Shown one piece after another: positions 53,225-63,849 of a DNA stretch of 64,000 bases (the first letter of the stretch is position 1; each line of letters begins with the position of its first letter). Origin of the DNA: Orientallactaga sibirica (lineage: Eukaryota > Chordata > Mammalia > Rodentia > Dipodidae); assembly GCA_036365145.1 (NCBI GenBank), contig JAEOAD010002279.1, forward strand, positions 988,001-1,052,000, read 5' to 3'. Below the pieces are notes generated by a model. That model was not told where the DNA came from. It worked only from the letters and a program-made list of their open reading frames with translations, and ran no database searches. The translations under genes and the position numbers were made by a program.

Positions 53225-53530
53225 GTGTGGGGTGAGATGAACCTGACCGTGTGGATATTCGTCTTTTGGAACCTTTGTTTTGGAGGAATGGGCATGGACT
53301 TGGTGCTTGCAACTGAAGATGCCTTCTGGAGTGGTAAGCCAAGTTTTATGGACTATTCTGATGAGAGTTTGAGAATGCTAAGTGCAGACTGTATTGAACT
53401 TCGAGGCTTGGCTTATGAGCTTTCTAAGGGGAAGGAAAGACTGCAGAGGACTTTGTTGGAACTGGGCTACTGGCTGGCAAGGGATGGCTACGTTCTGCTA
53501 TCCAGGCCCAGAAAGTTTGATCAAGGTTAA
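53225..53530 (+). other. 101-codon open frame in the MaLR-like interior
   Basis: An open frame right after the primer-binding region, with a hydrophobic stretch (VWIFVFWNLCFGG) near the start and a charged second half. It overlaps the place where MaLR interiors usually have only gag-derived or non-coding sequence. I recognise no domain. It may be chance. Confidence 0.25.
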
Positions 53531-54696
53531 ATTTGTAATGGACTGATGTGCTTGGCTAAAGATATCGGACTGAGATTTTAAGATTTTGAGTTGGAAAACC
53601 TGAAGCAAGCTAAAAGTAGAGGCACTGAGACTGGTTAAGCTGCTATTGTTGACACATTAGCAATCTTAAGGAAGGTGGAAGGAAGGTGGCCTGACTTGAT
53701 TTACATTAAAACAATGGAGAGGATGCCTGAGGAAAGACTGTTAAAAATGCAAATTCTTGGAAAGAGCTGACTGGAGAAGGAACCTGCTTTTCAAGGCTAT
53801 GGTTTATTTTGTCCCTGGATTAAGAATATGGCTGTGTCCTGCACACCTGGTATTAGTTTTGGAAATATGAAAAATGCATAGAATGGTCAGGAGTTGCACA
53901 CAGTTCCAGGAGCTACTGCTGAGATGTGGCATGAGGTAGGGCATGAAGACCCTCAGGAATAGGCTGGAAGAGCCTTTTGGAAGATGGACCGTGGTTTGCA
54001 TGAAGACCTGAAGATGTTTTGGATATACCAGGACTGTGCAAAAGGGCTACCATGGAGTGCAATGTTGGCATGGGATGAAAGTTTTCCCTGGCGACTCTGC
54101 CCAGCTGGAGGGGCATAATTGGAAAACCTGGAGACTGGCAGTCTCTGGTTATATTGAACTTGAACTGCAGAAGTTTGATGACTGCTGATGGTGGTTGAGT
54201 TTGCATTATTCTAGTCTCTCCTTGCTATGCCTTATATCAGTTAAAATGTTTACTCTGTGCCTTTACATGTTAAAAGTATTTAACTTGTTTGATTTTACAG
54301 GACTCACTATCTTAAGTTGGTCAAGACTGTAAGAACCTTTGAAATTGGACTGAGTACAATTTACATTGTGTGATAGTTATAAATCTATTGGGGGCCAGGA
54401 GCTAAATATATTGGGGGCCAGGGGCGGAATGTGGTAGTTTGAATATATGTCCCCCAATATATTCAGTGTTTTATTATTTTATAGTTTGCATCTGCAATCA
54501 CCTTGCTAGAGGCAAGGTCACTGGGGGCCCGGTCTTAAGGTGTGGTGATGGGTTTGAGATTCCATTGTAAAGATATGCAAATGTGTCTAGCAGGAGTTCC
54601 TGAAGTCTGCTGTGTGACCTTTTGGCTGTAGTTTTGTTTTGCTCTGTGTGCTGTGGTGGCTGGTTGGCTTTCTCTCTCTCTGCTTGGTCCTGTGGG

Positions 54697-54896
54697 TCAT
54701 ATGGTAGCTCCACTTCTTTTTATTTTAGAGAGAGAGAGAGAGAGTGTGTGTGCACTAGGGCCTTCAGCCACTACAAATGAACTCCAGATGCATGTGCCAC
54801 CATGTGCATCTGGCTTACATGGGACCTGGAGAATCAAACCTGGGTCCTTAGGCTTCACAGACAAGCACCTTAACCATTAAGCCATCTCTCCAGCCC
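54697..54896 (-). mobile_element. L1 remnant and B2-S SINE
   Basis: 54697-54720 (TCATATGGTAGCTCC) is the presumed continuation of the ancient L1. 54721-54896 is an antisense B2-S, complete to CATCTCTCCAGCCC. Confidence 0.85.
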
Positions 54897-55229
54897 AGAA
54901 CCATGTATCTCAAGTGCTCCAAATAGATGGTTTTTTCTTCCCACATGGGAAGGGCCTCTGATCTGCTCACTGCAGCCGGTCTTCCCTTTGCCTATGGGTG
55001 TCTGTACACAGCTCTGCTCACTCCCCATCATCTCTACGCTCCATCCCTGCCTGCTGTGGCAAAGACTCCCTGGCCCATGTCCTAGGTCTCACTGGGCTTG
55101 TCTCAAGTTCAATAAACTCCCCTTCATTTGGTAAATGCTGTGCCCAAAGTAGGATGCCCTCAGTGGTAATCCTAGCTCCCTCTGAAGTTCTAGCTCTAGG
55201 CCTTAACCCTGGGCTTAGAGGAATACTGA
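54897..55229. other. single-copy DNA
   Basis: Nothing recognised. Confidence 0.4.
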
Positions 55230-55462
55230 ATATTTTTTTTTAATTTTATTTTCTATTTATTTTATTCGAGAGAGAGAGGGAGGGAGAGAGAGAGAAAGAG
55301 ACAGATAGAGAATGGGCATGCCAGGGCCTCCAACCACTGCAAATGAACTCCAGATGTATATGCCACCTTGTGCGTCTGGCTTACGTGGGTCCTGGGGAGT
55401 TGAACCTGGATCCTTTGGCTTCACAGGCAAACGCCTTTACTGCTAAGCCATCTCGCCAGCCC
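55230..55462 (-). mobile_element. B2-S SINE
   Basis: Antisense B2-S, complete. Confidence 0.93.
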
Positions 55463-55767
55463 TAAAGCTTTATTTTCTACGTTGCTATGGTTTGTCCCCA
55501 ACCCTAAGCCCCTGACACCTCTCGGAATCCTTCCATACGTTGGTCACTGCTCTAGACTGACCTTCTCAGCCTTTTCACACTGTGTGGCTTCTCTCAATCC
55601 TTCCACCACCAGCCACTCATTACTTTTGAATGCCTTCTCACCCTGTGACCACCCACCACGTGGCAGCCAAAGGACCGCCCCTCCCCCCCCCACACAAGAT
55701 CTCACTTAACCAACAGGGCTGCTCTGTTTGGACATTTCATCTCTAAAACTGTGAGCAAACACAATCT
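55463..55767. other. single-copy DNA
   Basis: Nothing recognised; a C-run at about 55684-55691. Confidence 0.35.
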
Positions 55768-55963
55768 CTTTATTATTTATTTATTTATTTGGGACACAGA
55801 GAGAGAGAGAGTATGGGCGCTCCAGGGCCTCCAGCCACTGCAAACGACCCCTGGATGCATGCGTCACCTTGTGCATCGGGCTTACATGGGACCTGGAGAA
55901 TTGAACCGGGGTCCTTAGGCTTCGCAGGCGTGCACCTTAACCGCTAAGTCATCTCTCCAGTCC
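55768..55963 (-). mobile_element. B2-S SINE
   Basis: Antisense B2-S (AACGACCCCTGGATGC variant), complete. Confidence 0.93.
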
Positions 55964-56739
55964 TCATAATTTCTTTTGTTCATAGAAGTATTGAGCCTTG
56001 ACTGTGTTGTTGTAGTAAAACTAAAGAGACTGAAATATGTACTTCAAGTTGCCATTGCCTTACTGATGTGATTATCTCTTCCACTGACCAATCTCTCTCC
56101 ATTTCCTCTTGAGCCTCAGGATATTTTTTTTTGTTAATGATCTTCCAAGATCCACCCATCTATTTCCCTCCCTCATTTGGGCAATCTGGTTAATTGCATT
56201 GAGGGGCATGACCTCAGCAACACAAATGCCTGTTTAAAAGAAAAGGCTGATTATCCTATAATGAACTATATTCAGTTTACTAAATGGTTAACTTAAACAT
56301 AAATATGTGTATATCGTTATGCTGAATGGATGTGTAATTTATGCTAATGATAATTACAAATAATACAAAAGGCATAATAACTCCTCCACCGTAATGGTAT
56401 TCATTACCAATGTTGCATTTCTCTCCTGCTCAGCCGTCAGAGAGTGACAATTTGACATGCTTCAAGAACTTTGCTGGGCGAGGAGAACAGAGAGACAGAG
56501 AGATGGCTATCATACCATCCATGTCTTCTGAGAGGCTTGGGTTTCGCTGGGGAGTCAAGCAGGTGGATTTCATTAGCTGGTGTTAGGGAAGCCCTTGTTA
56601 AAGAATAATTAAGTGGACATTTGTATGGCACAATACAGGCCTGGCCCTAGCCAGATCACATGTCAGAAGAAACCAGGAAGTGGCTTCTGTGAACATGACG
56701 TCCTGCACAGGCCTGGCATGACAACAGCTACAGCCCCAT
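55964..56739. other. single-copy DNA, conserved-element candidate
   Basis: Repeat-free. 56250-56440 is AT-rich with densely packed homeodomain/POU-like words (TATGCTAATGATAATTAC, GTAATTTATGC) followed by TTCATTACCAATGTTGC. This resembles developmental enhancers in composition only. Confidence 0.35.
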
Positions 56740-56880
56740 GCTCGCGAGAAACCTGCTACGAGATGATCTGTCTGGAGACGGGCTGTCATTGGGGACTTCC
56801 GGTTCTTCTCCGCCGGCAGATAGAGCGGAAGAGAGAGAACCGGGCCAGCCGCATCTCTCGAGGCTGAGCGGGAAGGCGGG
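56740..56880. other. CpG-rich stretch
   Basis: About a dozen CpG in 140 bases (CTCGCGAG, CTCCGCCGGC, CTCTCGAGGC), far above the surrounding density. It adjoins the LTR-like segment and could belong to a retroviral leader or to a small host CpG cluster. Confidence 0.5.
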
Positions 56881-57208
56881 TGTCAGCACCGGAGAGAAAA
56901 ACCACATTGAGCCGGGAGCCGTATCGAAGTAGGGACTGGACTTTTATTGTAATGAGAGGGTATATATATATATATTTTGAGAAAGAGGGTGGGACAAAAG
57001 GTGAGAGACAGGTGTAAGGGCCAATAGTATTTCACCACGTCAGCAGTAGCTAGGCAGAGGCAGTTTTGGCTTAGACCTTGCTGAGTCACTCCAAGGACAG
57101 GTCGCTAAATTTTAGTCAGGCTCATAAAGTTCCACTAGGCCTCACAAGCGGGAGTAGGCCAAGGACAGGTTGCTAAACTCTAGCTAGAAATTTCCACTGG
57201 GCCTCACA
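56881..57208 (-). mobile_element. LTR-like element
   Basis: On the minus strand it starts TGTGAGGCC and ends GGTGCTGACA, with AATAAAAGTCCAGTCCC as polyadenylation region and a TATATATATA stretch. A segment of about 65 bases (CCAAGGACAGGT, GCCTCACA) occurs twice at 57091 and 57159. If the end is at 57146, GGCGGG and AGCGGG would be a near-matching 6-base target duplication. Family unknown. Confidence 0.5.
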
Positions 57209-57440
57209 CCGGGGCCTCTTAGGGCCCAACAGGGGACCACCCCATACAATGATTGGCCAGCCAAGCCCCTTAAAACCCCCTATGCTTCCTTGAATAAACA
57301 AGTTTGTGGCAGCTCGCCCTCTGCTGCTTCCACCCAACTCCTGGAGTCTGTGACGTGACTCCGCGCCTCTCACCCCCTACTCGGCAGAGACCCTGCAGTC
57401 CCTCCTGGGCTGGCCCTAGGAGGGACCCCAATAGACACTG
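57209..57440 (+). mobile_element. LTR-like 3' part, family unknown
   Basis: GCCCCTTAAAACCCCC, TTGAATAAACAAG with polyadenylation signal, then CpG-containing CTGTGACGTGACTCCGCG and GGAGGGACCCCAA resemble the R-U5 part of a gamma-type LTR. No partner copy is in the window. Confidence 0.35.
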
Positions 57441-57852
57441 GCTTTATCGTGACTCTACAGAAAGTTTTTATTGACCGTGCTCACCGTGTCTACATCTCGA
57501 GCTGGTATGTTACTCGTTATATTGAGGGGGCAAGACATTATCCCAACACATGGTGCAGTGGAGGGCGCATGGCATACCATCCCTTAATTTTTTGCTACTC
57601 AGAAAGTGTCACCTATCGATATATGAATGACAGGACCCCAGACTAACTTCCAGGAGAGCTGGGAATTACAAGAGCACGTGGACTATTTAGTAACTACTGC
57701 TGTTGCTAGTACACAAGTCACTCTAGGCATGAGCTTTGAAATACTTCAATCCAGATTCTGTTAGTCATTGTTACTGTCTACAGGGGAAATGGCATGACAT
57801 TATTTTTTTTCCTGTTGAGATTTGAACATATATATGAAATGATAAATTAAAA
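57441..57852. other. single-copy DNA
   Basis: Nothing recognised. Confidence 0.35.
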
Positions 57853-58085
57853 GAGGTTGGAGAGATGGCTTAATGGTGAAGGCCCTTGCCTGCAAAGGCT
57901 AAGAATCCATGTTCTACTCCCCAGATCCCACGTAAGCCAGATGCACAAAGGTGAGGCAAGCGCAAAGTCGCACGTGCCCACTGGGTGGCACAAGCATCTG
58001 GAGTTCAATCGCAGTGGCTGAGGCCCTGGTGCACCAGTTCTCTACCTCTCCTCTCTCTCTCTTTCTCTCTCACACTCTAAACATG
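57853..58085 (+). mobile_element. B2-M SINE
   Basis: Sense B2-M with AGGTGAGGCAAGCGCAAAG and a (CT)n tail without AATAAA. Confidence 0.92.
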
Positions 58086-58185
58086 GAGAACAAAGTACTG
58101 CCTGAATTAGTGATTGAAGACAAGTTGTAGGTCAAGTTATTTTATAGCCACGTGAACCCGAAGTTGTCATCAAGAATTCAGTGGG

Positions 58186-58405
58186 TGGGGCTGGAGTGAG
58201 GATGGCTTAGCGGTTAATGCATTCACCTGCAAAGCCAAAGGATCCCAGTTCGATTCCCTGGGACCCACATAAGCCAGATGCACAAGGGGTGCATGTGTCT
58301 AGAGTTCGTTTGCAGTGGCTGGGGCCCTGGCACACCCATTTTATCCCCCCCGCCTCTTTTTGTCTCTCAAATAAATAAATACAATATTTAAAAAATATTA
58401 AAAAA
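58186..58405 (+). mobile_element. B2-S SINE
   Basis: Sense B2-S flanked by AAGAATTCAGT (58172-58182 and 58406-58416). Confidence 0.95.
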
Positions 58406-58469
58406 AAGAATTCAGTCGACCAAAAAACTGGGGAGAAAAAAGACCCATAAATATGAAAAGAAAATATAG

Positions 58470-58957
58470 CTGACTGCCTAGCATGAGACTAGCCACTTCT
58501 AGCCCATCTTCCGGGGCCCAGGAGATATCACAGAGGATGTGAAGATTTGCACACAAGCACTGCTCTCACTGCTGTCCTGACAACCTGCTCCAGGGCAATG
58601 GCCATCAACACTGAGTTCACACTCATCAAAGCAGAAGTCCAGAGGTGGCAGAGAGCTCCACACTCCAGTAGGTCTATGACACACCTGCCAAGGCTCAGGG
58701 AACATTGTGGCAGAGAGGAAGAAGGATTGTATGAGCAACAGAGTGGGAGAGAGGGTCCCGAGGTATTGTCCTCGGCCCCCCAGGGACCTACTGATGCATT
58801 CATAATTCATAACCCACTGGTGAATACCAACCGCTCCAGGGAGGAGGATCTGCAGTGCAATGGGAGTGGGGAAGAGGGGATTAAAGAGGACAACAGGAGG
58901 GGAATGGGATCGACATGTGATTGTTTCGTATAGTAAATTTCATAATTAATTGCTATT
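58470..58957 (+). mobile_element. L1 3'-UTR fragment
   Basis: Sense L1 3' UTR ending GGGATTAAAGAGGACAACAG, GGAATGGGATCGACATG and an AT tail. Same subfamily as 9985-10460. Open frames of 91-128 codons across it are not genes. Confidence 0.8.
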
Positions 58958-59109
58958 ATTATTTTGGTTTTTCAAGGTAGGGTCTCACTCTAGTTCAGGC
59001 TGACCTGGAATTCACTATATAGTATCAGGATGGCCTCGAACTCACAGTGATCCTCCTACTTCTGCCTCCTGAGTGCTGGGATTAATGGCATGTGCCACCA
59101 CGCCTGGCT
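58958..59109 (-). mobile_element. B1 SINE
   Basis: Antisense B1 ending CACGCCTGGCTAATTTTT; first of four stacked SINEs. Confidence 0.92.
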
Positions 59110-59314
59110 AATTTTTTAAAAAATATATTTTACTTATTTACTTATTTGAGAGAGAAAGAATGGGCATGCCAGGGCCTCCAGCCACTGCAAACGAACTCCA
59201 GATGCATGCGCCCCCTGCCCCTTATTCATCTGGCTTACGTAGGTCTGGAGAATCGAACCAGGATCCTTTGGCTTTGCAGGAAAACGCTTTAACTGCTAAG
59301 GCATCTCTCCAGCC
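59110..59314 (-). mobile_element. B2-S SINE
   Basis: Antisense B2-S between two copies of CTAATTTTTT. Confidence 0.93.
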
Positions 59315-59317
59315 CCT

Positions 59318-59535
59318 AATTTTTTTTTTAAAATATTTTATTTATCTGACAGAGAGAGGAGGAGAGAGAAAGAGAGAGAGAGAATGGGTGCAACAGGGCC
59401 TCCAGCCACTACAAACGAATTCCAGATACAAGTACCCCCTTGTGCATCTGGCTAACGTGGGTCCTGGGGAATTGAACCCAGGTCCTTTGGCTTTGCAGGC
59501 AAATGCCTTAACCACTGAGCCATCCCTCCAGCCCC
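59318..59535 (-). mobile_element. B2-S SINE
   Basis: Antisense B2-S between CTAATTTTTT (59314) and CTAATTTTTT (59536). Confidence 0.93.
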
Positions 59536-59539
59536 CTAA

Positions 59540-59697
59540 TTTTTTTTTTTTTTCGTTTTTCAAGGTATGGTCTCACTCTGGTCCAGGCTGACCTGGAATT
59601 AGCTATGCAGTCTCAGGGTGGCCTCGAACTCATGGCAATCCTCCTACCTCTGCCTCCCGAGTGCTGGGATCAAAGGCGTGTGCCACCATGCCCGGCT
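59540..59697 (-). mobile_element. B1 SINE
   Basis: Antisense B1 with T-run, followed by another CTAATTTTTT at 59699. Confidence 0.93.
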
Positions 59698-59699
59698 TC

Positions 59700-61098
59700 T
59701 AATTTTTTTTTTAAAGAAGTCAGATGATGTGTGGAAGAGGTAAGACTGATGACCAGGAGAACTTGTGTCCTTCACAGGGTTCTGACTCCTGAGAGAGGAG
59801 ATGAGGGGAACACAAGCACAGTAGTTTCTTTTACCTTCTTGCAAGATAGCTGGCCATTCCACCTCTGAGGACAGGTGTAGGTAAGGAAAGGAGAGAGAGA
59901 GAAAGAGAGAGAGAGATAGAGAGACTCGTAGTTCTAAAAGGAAACCAACAGGGGGGAGACTTTTTCATTCACTCTGTCTAACTGTGCCATTTGGGTCAGT
60001 TACCAACCCTTCCTCAGGGTCAGTTTGTGTATCTATAATATGGTAATTATAATCTCTTACCACTGGATCTTTTACAGCCTCTGGAAATCACTGTGCTGGA
60101 CTAGGAATGAGGATGGAGTTTTCTAATGCCGTCCATAAAATGCACATGAATACCGGAGACAGAGCTACTTACGGGCTTATGGAGACCAGAATGCGTTAAA
60201 CCCGTTCTCTACCTCCGCATTCATGATTTTAAAATCTCCTGAGCTAATTCTCTCCAGAAGCCCGTCCCCTGTCAGTCAGCAAACGTGTCCTCGGTGAGCC
60301 TGTAGGCTCTTCTTGTTTCTCACTGAAAATACCCCTTTTCAGCCAAAACGAAAGCCACCCACTTCATATATATCTCCACAGAGGCTTCTGTGTTTAACTC
60401 GTTCATGATTGACCCATATGGGTCAGCCTGGCACCAGAGAATAGGGGTTTTCAGAATATTTCCAAATCAGAACAGCCATCTTTAGAAGCATGAAGGATGA
60501 ATTAGTCTATGGCCCAAAGGGCCTGAGGATGAGTCTTCTCAGATAAGCGATTTTTTTTTTAAAAAAAAAAAAAAAAGTTTTTTTTTTTTAAAGTAGAAAT
60601 GTTTTAGATCAAAGTATTAAATTACACAATTACATGTGTAGACATTGCCATTGAGGGAGTTATTTTCAGGGTGCGGGCTGAATCCAGCATAAAAATATTT
60701 ACTGCTCTGAAATGTCAATATGAAATAATCAGTCTAAAATTAAATATTTACTGTATAATCAGCCTGCATTCATCCACCGACAATGTTCTCCAAGAAACAT
60801 TGATTGCTCTGAATTTGACCACCTGGATTTTCCTAATATTTTCAGGCTTAGGGAAAGAAAAAAAAATACCAAAATCTCACACCCAGGCATATGCTAACAT
60901 TCTGCCATAGTTCCAGGAGGAAGGCAATGATAGTGGCTTAGTAAAACCATGGAACACAGCGCCCCGAATGTCTGTATCCCTGTCCACTGTTTTTGAAACC
61001 CCAACCCCTAATATGATGATATCTGGGGGTGTGACTTTGGAGCTTTGGGACTTTGGGGAAATTAGAATATTCATCAGTGAGATCGCTGCCCTTAAGTT
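59700..61098. other. single-copy DNA, conserved-element candidate
   Basis: About 1.4 kb without SINEs. A (GA)n run lies at 59889-59920. 60410-60425 is a perfect 16-base palindrome. 60640-60860 is AT-rich (AAATATTTACTGTATAATC) and repeat-free. No exon recognised. Confidence 0.4.
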
Positions 61099-61116
61099 AG
61101 AAAGCTCAGAAAATCA

Positions 61117-61301
61117 GGGCTGGAGGGATGACTTCATGGTTAAAGCGTTTGCCTGCAAAGCCAAAGGATCCTGGTTCGATTCCTCAGGACCCAAGTAAGC
61201 CAGATGCACAAGGTGGTGCATGTGTCTGGAGTTTGTTGGCACTGGCGGGAGGCTGTGGCCCTCCAATTCTCTCTCTCTCCCTCTTGAAAAGAAAAGAAAA
61301 A
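61117..61301 (+). mobile_element. B2-S SINE
   Basis: Sense B2-S. AGAAAGCTCAGA before (61099-61110) and after (61302-61313) is a 12-base target duplication. Six extra bases (AAATCA) lie between the left copy and the head. Confidence 0.94.
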
Positions 61302-61313
61302 AGAAAGCTCAGA

Positions 61314-62324
61314 AGACCCCTCGGGTCACAGGAGGACACAGTGAGGCGTGAACCACGGGTATGCACATTCACCAGGCACTTAGCTCGTGTGCCAGCTTCC
61401 CAAGCTGCGAGAAATTCATGCCTGTTGTCTGTGAGCCTATGGTTAGAACAACCCAGAGACGCAGTCTGCTGAGGGTCCTGGGCATGGCTCCTATGTCCAA
61501 CCTCAACCCAAGCAGTCTTTACAACTTCACAGATTTGCTGGGCAGTTGAGCTATATATGTGGTCCATGGTCTTGGGGGGCGGGATGGGGATCACTCTAGC
61601 AACATATTAATAAAGCAGCCAGGAAAACACATTGTCAGAAATGCCAAGTTAAGTGCCAGCCCAGTGGTGGACGTTGACTGAGTTTCTCAAGAAATCCGTC
61701 AACCTCGCTCAGCGATATTATTCCAAAATGAAGCCAAGGGCAATTTTATTAATTTTATGTCATTTGGGAGAACCTAATTTTAACTTCTTGCAAAGCCCTC
61801 ATTTTCATATTAGTTAGAATTTAAAAAAAAAAAAAAAAAGGAACTTTGGCTTGTCAGTTTGACGAATCAGAAAGAGGCTAGCAGTAGGGACGTCTGGGTG
61901 AAGGTGGGGTCGTGGTAGCAAGACACCCAGAAAGTCCTCAGATAGAAAGCAGGGGGCTCGGTTGAAGTCACATGATCTTAAGTTAAAAATTTCGTGCTTT
62001 CTTTTCTTTCACATTTGTTTATTTTTTTCTGTTTTTATGTTGAAGCCCCCTCTCTCCAGCCCAAAATTTAGTGCCTTCCTGAAACAAATGTTTTCTTCTG
62101 TGAAAGGCCAAGAAACTGGACCTGCGACTCCTGTATGCTTCCTCCACCTCTCAACTTATGACATTAAGGACAAAGCAGTCTCATATTTTTTAATTAAATA
62201 CTGATCCTGGAGATGCTCCAGCTGGGAGTTATATTAGCCTAGTACAACGTACAGTTAGGCTTTGTTTATTCAGCAATCAATGCAACAAGCTCCGAGGTGA
62301 AGAGGAGGGTCTCCTGGGCTCGGG
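61314..62324. other. single-copy DNA
   Basis: About 1 kb without recognised repeats; a short A-run at 61822-61839. An open frame of 80 codons at 61962-62204 shows no domain. Confidence 0.4.
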
Positions 62325-62380
62325 CTTCGAAGCTTTACCAGCTGTGGTCATGGTCAAGTCATTTAACTTTCCTGGGCCTT
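62325..62380 (+). mobile_element. MIR relic, left part
   Basis: TTTACCAGCTGTGGTCATGG, CAAGTCATTTAACTTTCCTG is the MIR core. It is split here by a B1 and resumes at 62591. Confidence 0.7.
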
Positions 62381-62578
62381 GTTGTTTTTTTTTTTTGTTT
62401 TTTTTTTTTGTTTGTTTGTTTGTTTGTTTTTTTTGGTTTTTTTGAGGTAGGGTCTCACTCTGGCCCAGGCTGACCTGGAATTCACTATGTAGTCTCAGGG
62501 TGGCCTCGAACTCACAGCGATTCTCCTACCTCTGCCTCCCGAGTGCTGGGATTAAAGGCGTGCGCCACCACGCCCGGC
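62381..62578 (-). mobile_element. B1 SINE inside MIR
   Basis: Antisense B1 with a long T/G-mixed tail, flanked by the 12-base target duplication TTCCTGGGCCTT (62369-62380 and 62579-62590). Confidence 0.96.
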
Positions 62579-62590
62579 TTCCTGGGCCTT

Positions 62591-62678
62591 TTGTCTATCA
62601 AATAGGGCCGTGAAAACTCATCTCGGGTGGAATTAATGAGTGTGAAACATGATGGTCCACGTGAGAGCTTAGCGCAGC
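62591..62678 (+). mobile_element. MIR relic, right part
   Basis: CTATCAAATAGGGCCGTG and GAATTAATGAGTGTGAAAC continue the MIR 3' half. Confidence 0.6.
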
Positions 62679-62694
62679 AAAGGGGCATTATTTT

Positions 62695-63625
62695 TTTTTC
62701 TTTATTTTTTCTTTTTAAAAAATTTTTTTAATTGACAACTTCTATACTTACATACAAAAACCAGATGATATTTCCCTCCCCCATTCCCCTTTAGAACTCC
62801 TCTCTCCGTCATATCCCCTCCCTCTCTCCATTAGTCTCTCTTTTAATTTGATGTCATCATCTTTTTCTTCTATTATGAGGGTCTTGCGAAGGTATTGCTA
62901 GGCACTGCAAGGTCATGGATATCGAGGCCAATTTCTGTCTGGACAGTTGTATTGTAACAAGTCATACCCTTCCTTTGGCTCTTCCATTCCATCCGCCCCC
63001 TCTTCCGCAATGGTCCCTGAGCCTTGGAGGGTGTGACAGAGATGTTTCAGTGCTGGACACTCCTCCATCCCTTCTTCTCAGCACTATGTTGCCTTTTGGG
63101 TCATCCCAGTGGTCATCGCCATCTGAAGAGAGAAGCTTCTCTAACCAGAAGTGAGAGTAGCGTTAATATGTGAATATGAATATTAAGTGTAGTGCTTTCA
63201 GGGCAGCTTGATGGGAATAATATATACATTTAGTCAGACAAGAGCAGGCTTTATACCCCTAAGGCTCATGACCTCCCCTGCCATAGACTTTTGCTTAGGT
63301 TTTTCAGTACCAGGTATGTATTCCCTCCCATAGAGAGGGCCTTCAGTCCAATTAGGGAGCAGTTGGTTACCCCAAGAGTAGACATACCACTATTGCACCC
63401 GTTCAGTCATTGGGCCTCTATGGCCAAACTTCAATATTCAGTGTCCACTGTTTTCACTGCTGATGACTTCTGTCTCCCATAAGGCTGCATGCAGTGTGGC
63501 TTTTTCCAGCTTTCAGTTGGCTGGTCTACAGGGAGAAGGTTTTCTGCTCCGCACCAGCTTGCTTTCTCAGTGACCTTGCCTCTCAGGCAAGAGATGTCTT
63601 CAGCAATAGGGTCTTACCATCTGTT
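62695..63625 (-). mobile_element. 5'-truncated L1 (3' end)
   Basis: Antisense L1 3' UTR and upstream part, about 930 bases, with its A/T-rich tail at 62695-62745. Flanked by a perfect 16-base target duplication AAAGGGGCATTATTTT (62679-62694 and 63626-63641). The longest uninterrupted L1 3' region in the window and the reference for the fragments at 2468 and 3188. Confidence 0.95.
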
Positions 63626-63641
63626 AAAGGGGCATTATTTT

Positions 63642-63848
63642 GGAGTGCTCCTGTGTGTCCCAGCTGTCACAGCACGTAGGGAAAAATGCCTACTTCCTAC
63701 CGGTGCACTGAAAGAGGTGCATATAGCACACAGGTACATACATGCACACAGGTGCATGAACTAAGTTCTGTCAACTGGAACTCATGCCAGGTGAACTACC
63801 TGGGCAAGCAAAGCAGGAGGCCAAAGGAGGGAACATCAAAACGGTGTG
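63642..63848. other. single-copy DNA
   Basis: Nothing recognised. Confidence 0.35.
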
Positions 63849-63849
63849 T

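Larger units (their letters stand above)
52810..54695 (+). mobile_element. non-autonomous MaLR-like provirus
   Basis: 5' LTR 52810-53206 (397 bases), interior 53207-54429 (1223 bases), 3' LTR 54430-54695 (266 bases, truncated). The interior starts GTAAAG, then TGGTACCGAGGAGTGTGGGG, a primer-binding-site region of ERVL/MaLR type. It ends in GGGGGCCAGGGGCGGAA, a purine tract just before the 3' LTR. No gag, pol or env is visible. The surviving 3' LTR is identical to the 5' LTR base for base, which argues for a recent insertion or a recent conversion. The missing 131 bases of the 3' LTR and a few bases of flanking L1 were probably removed by one deletion. Confidence 0.88.

Noticed and set aside
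58547..58933. 128-codon frame
   Set aside because: Lies in an L1 3' UTR.
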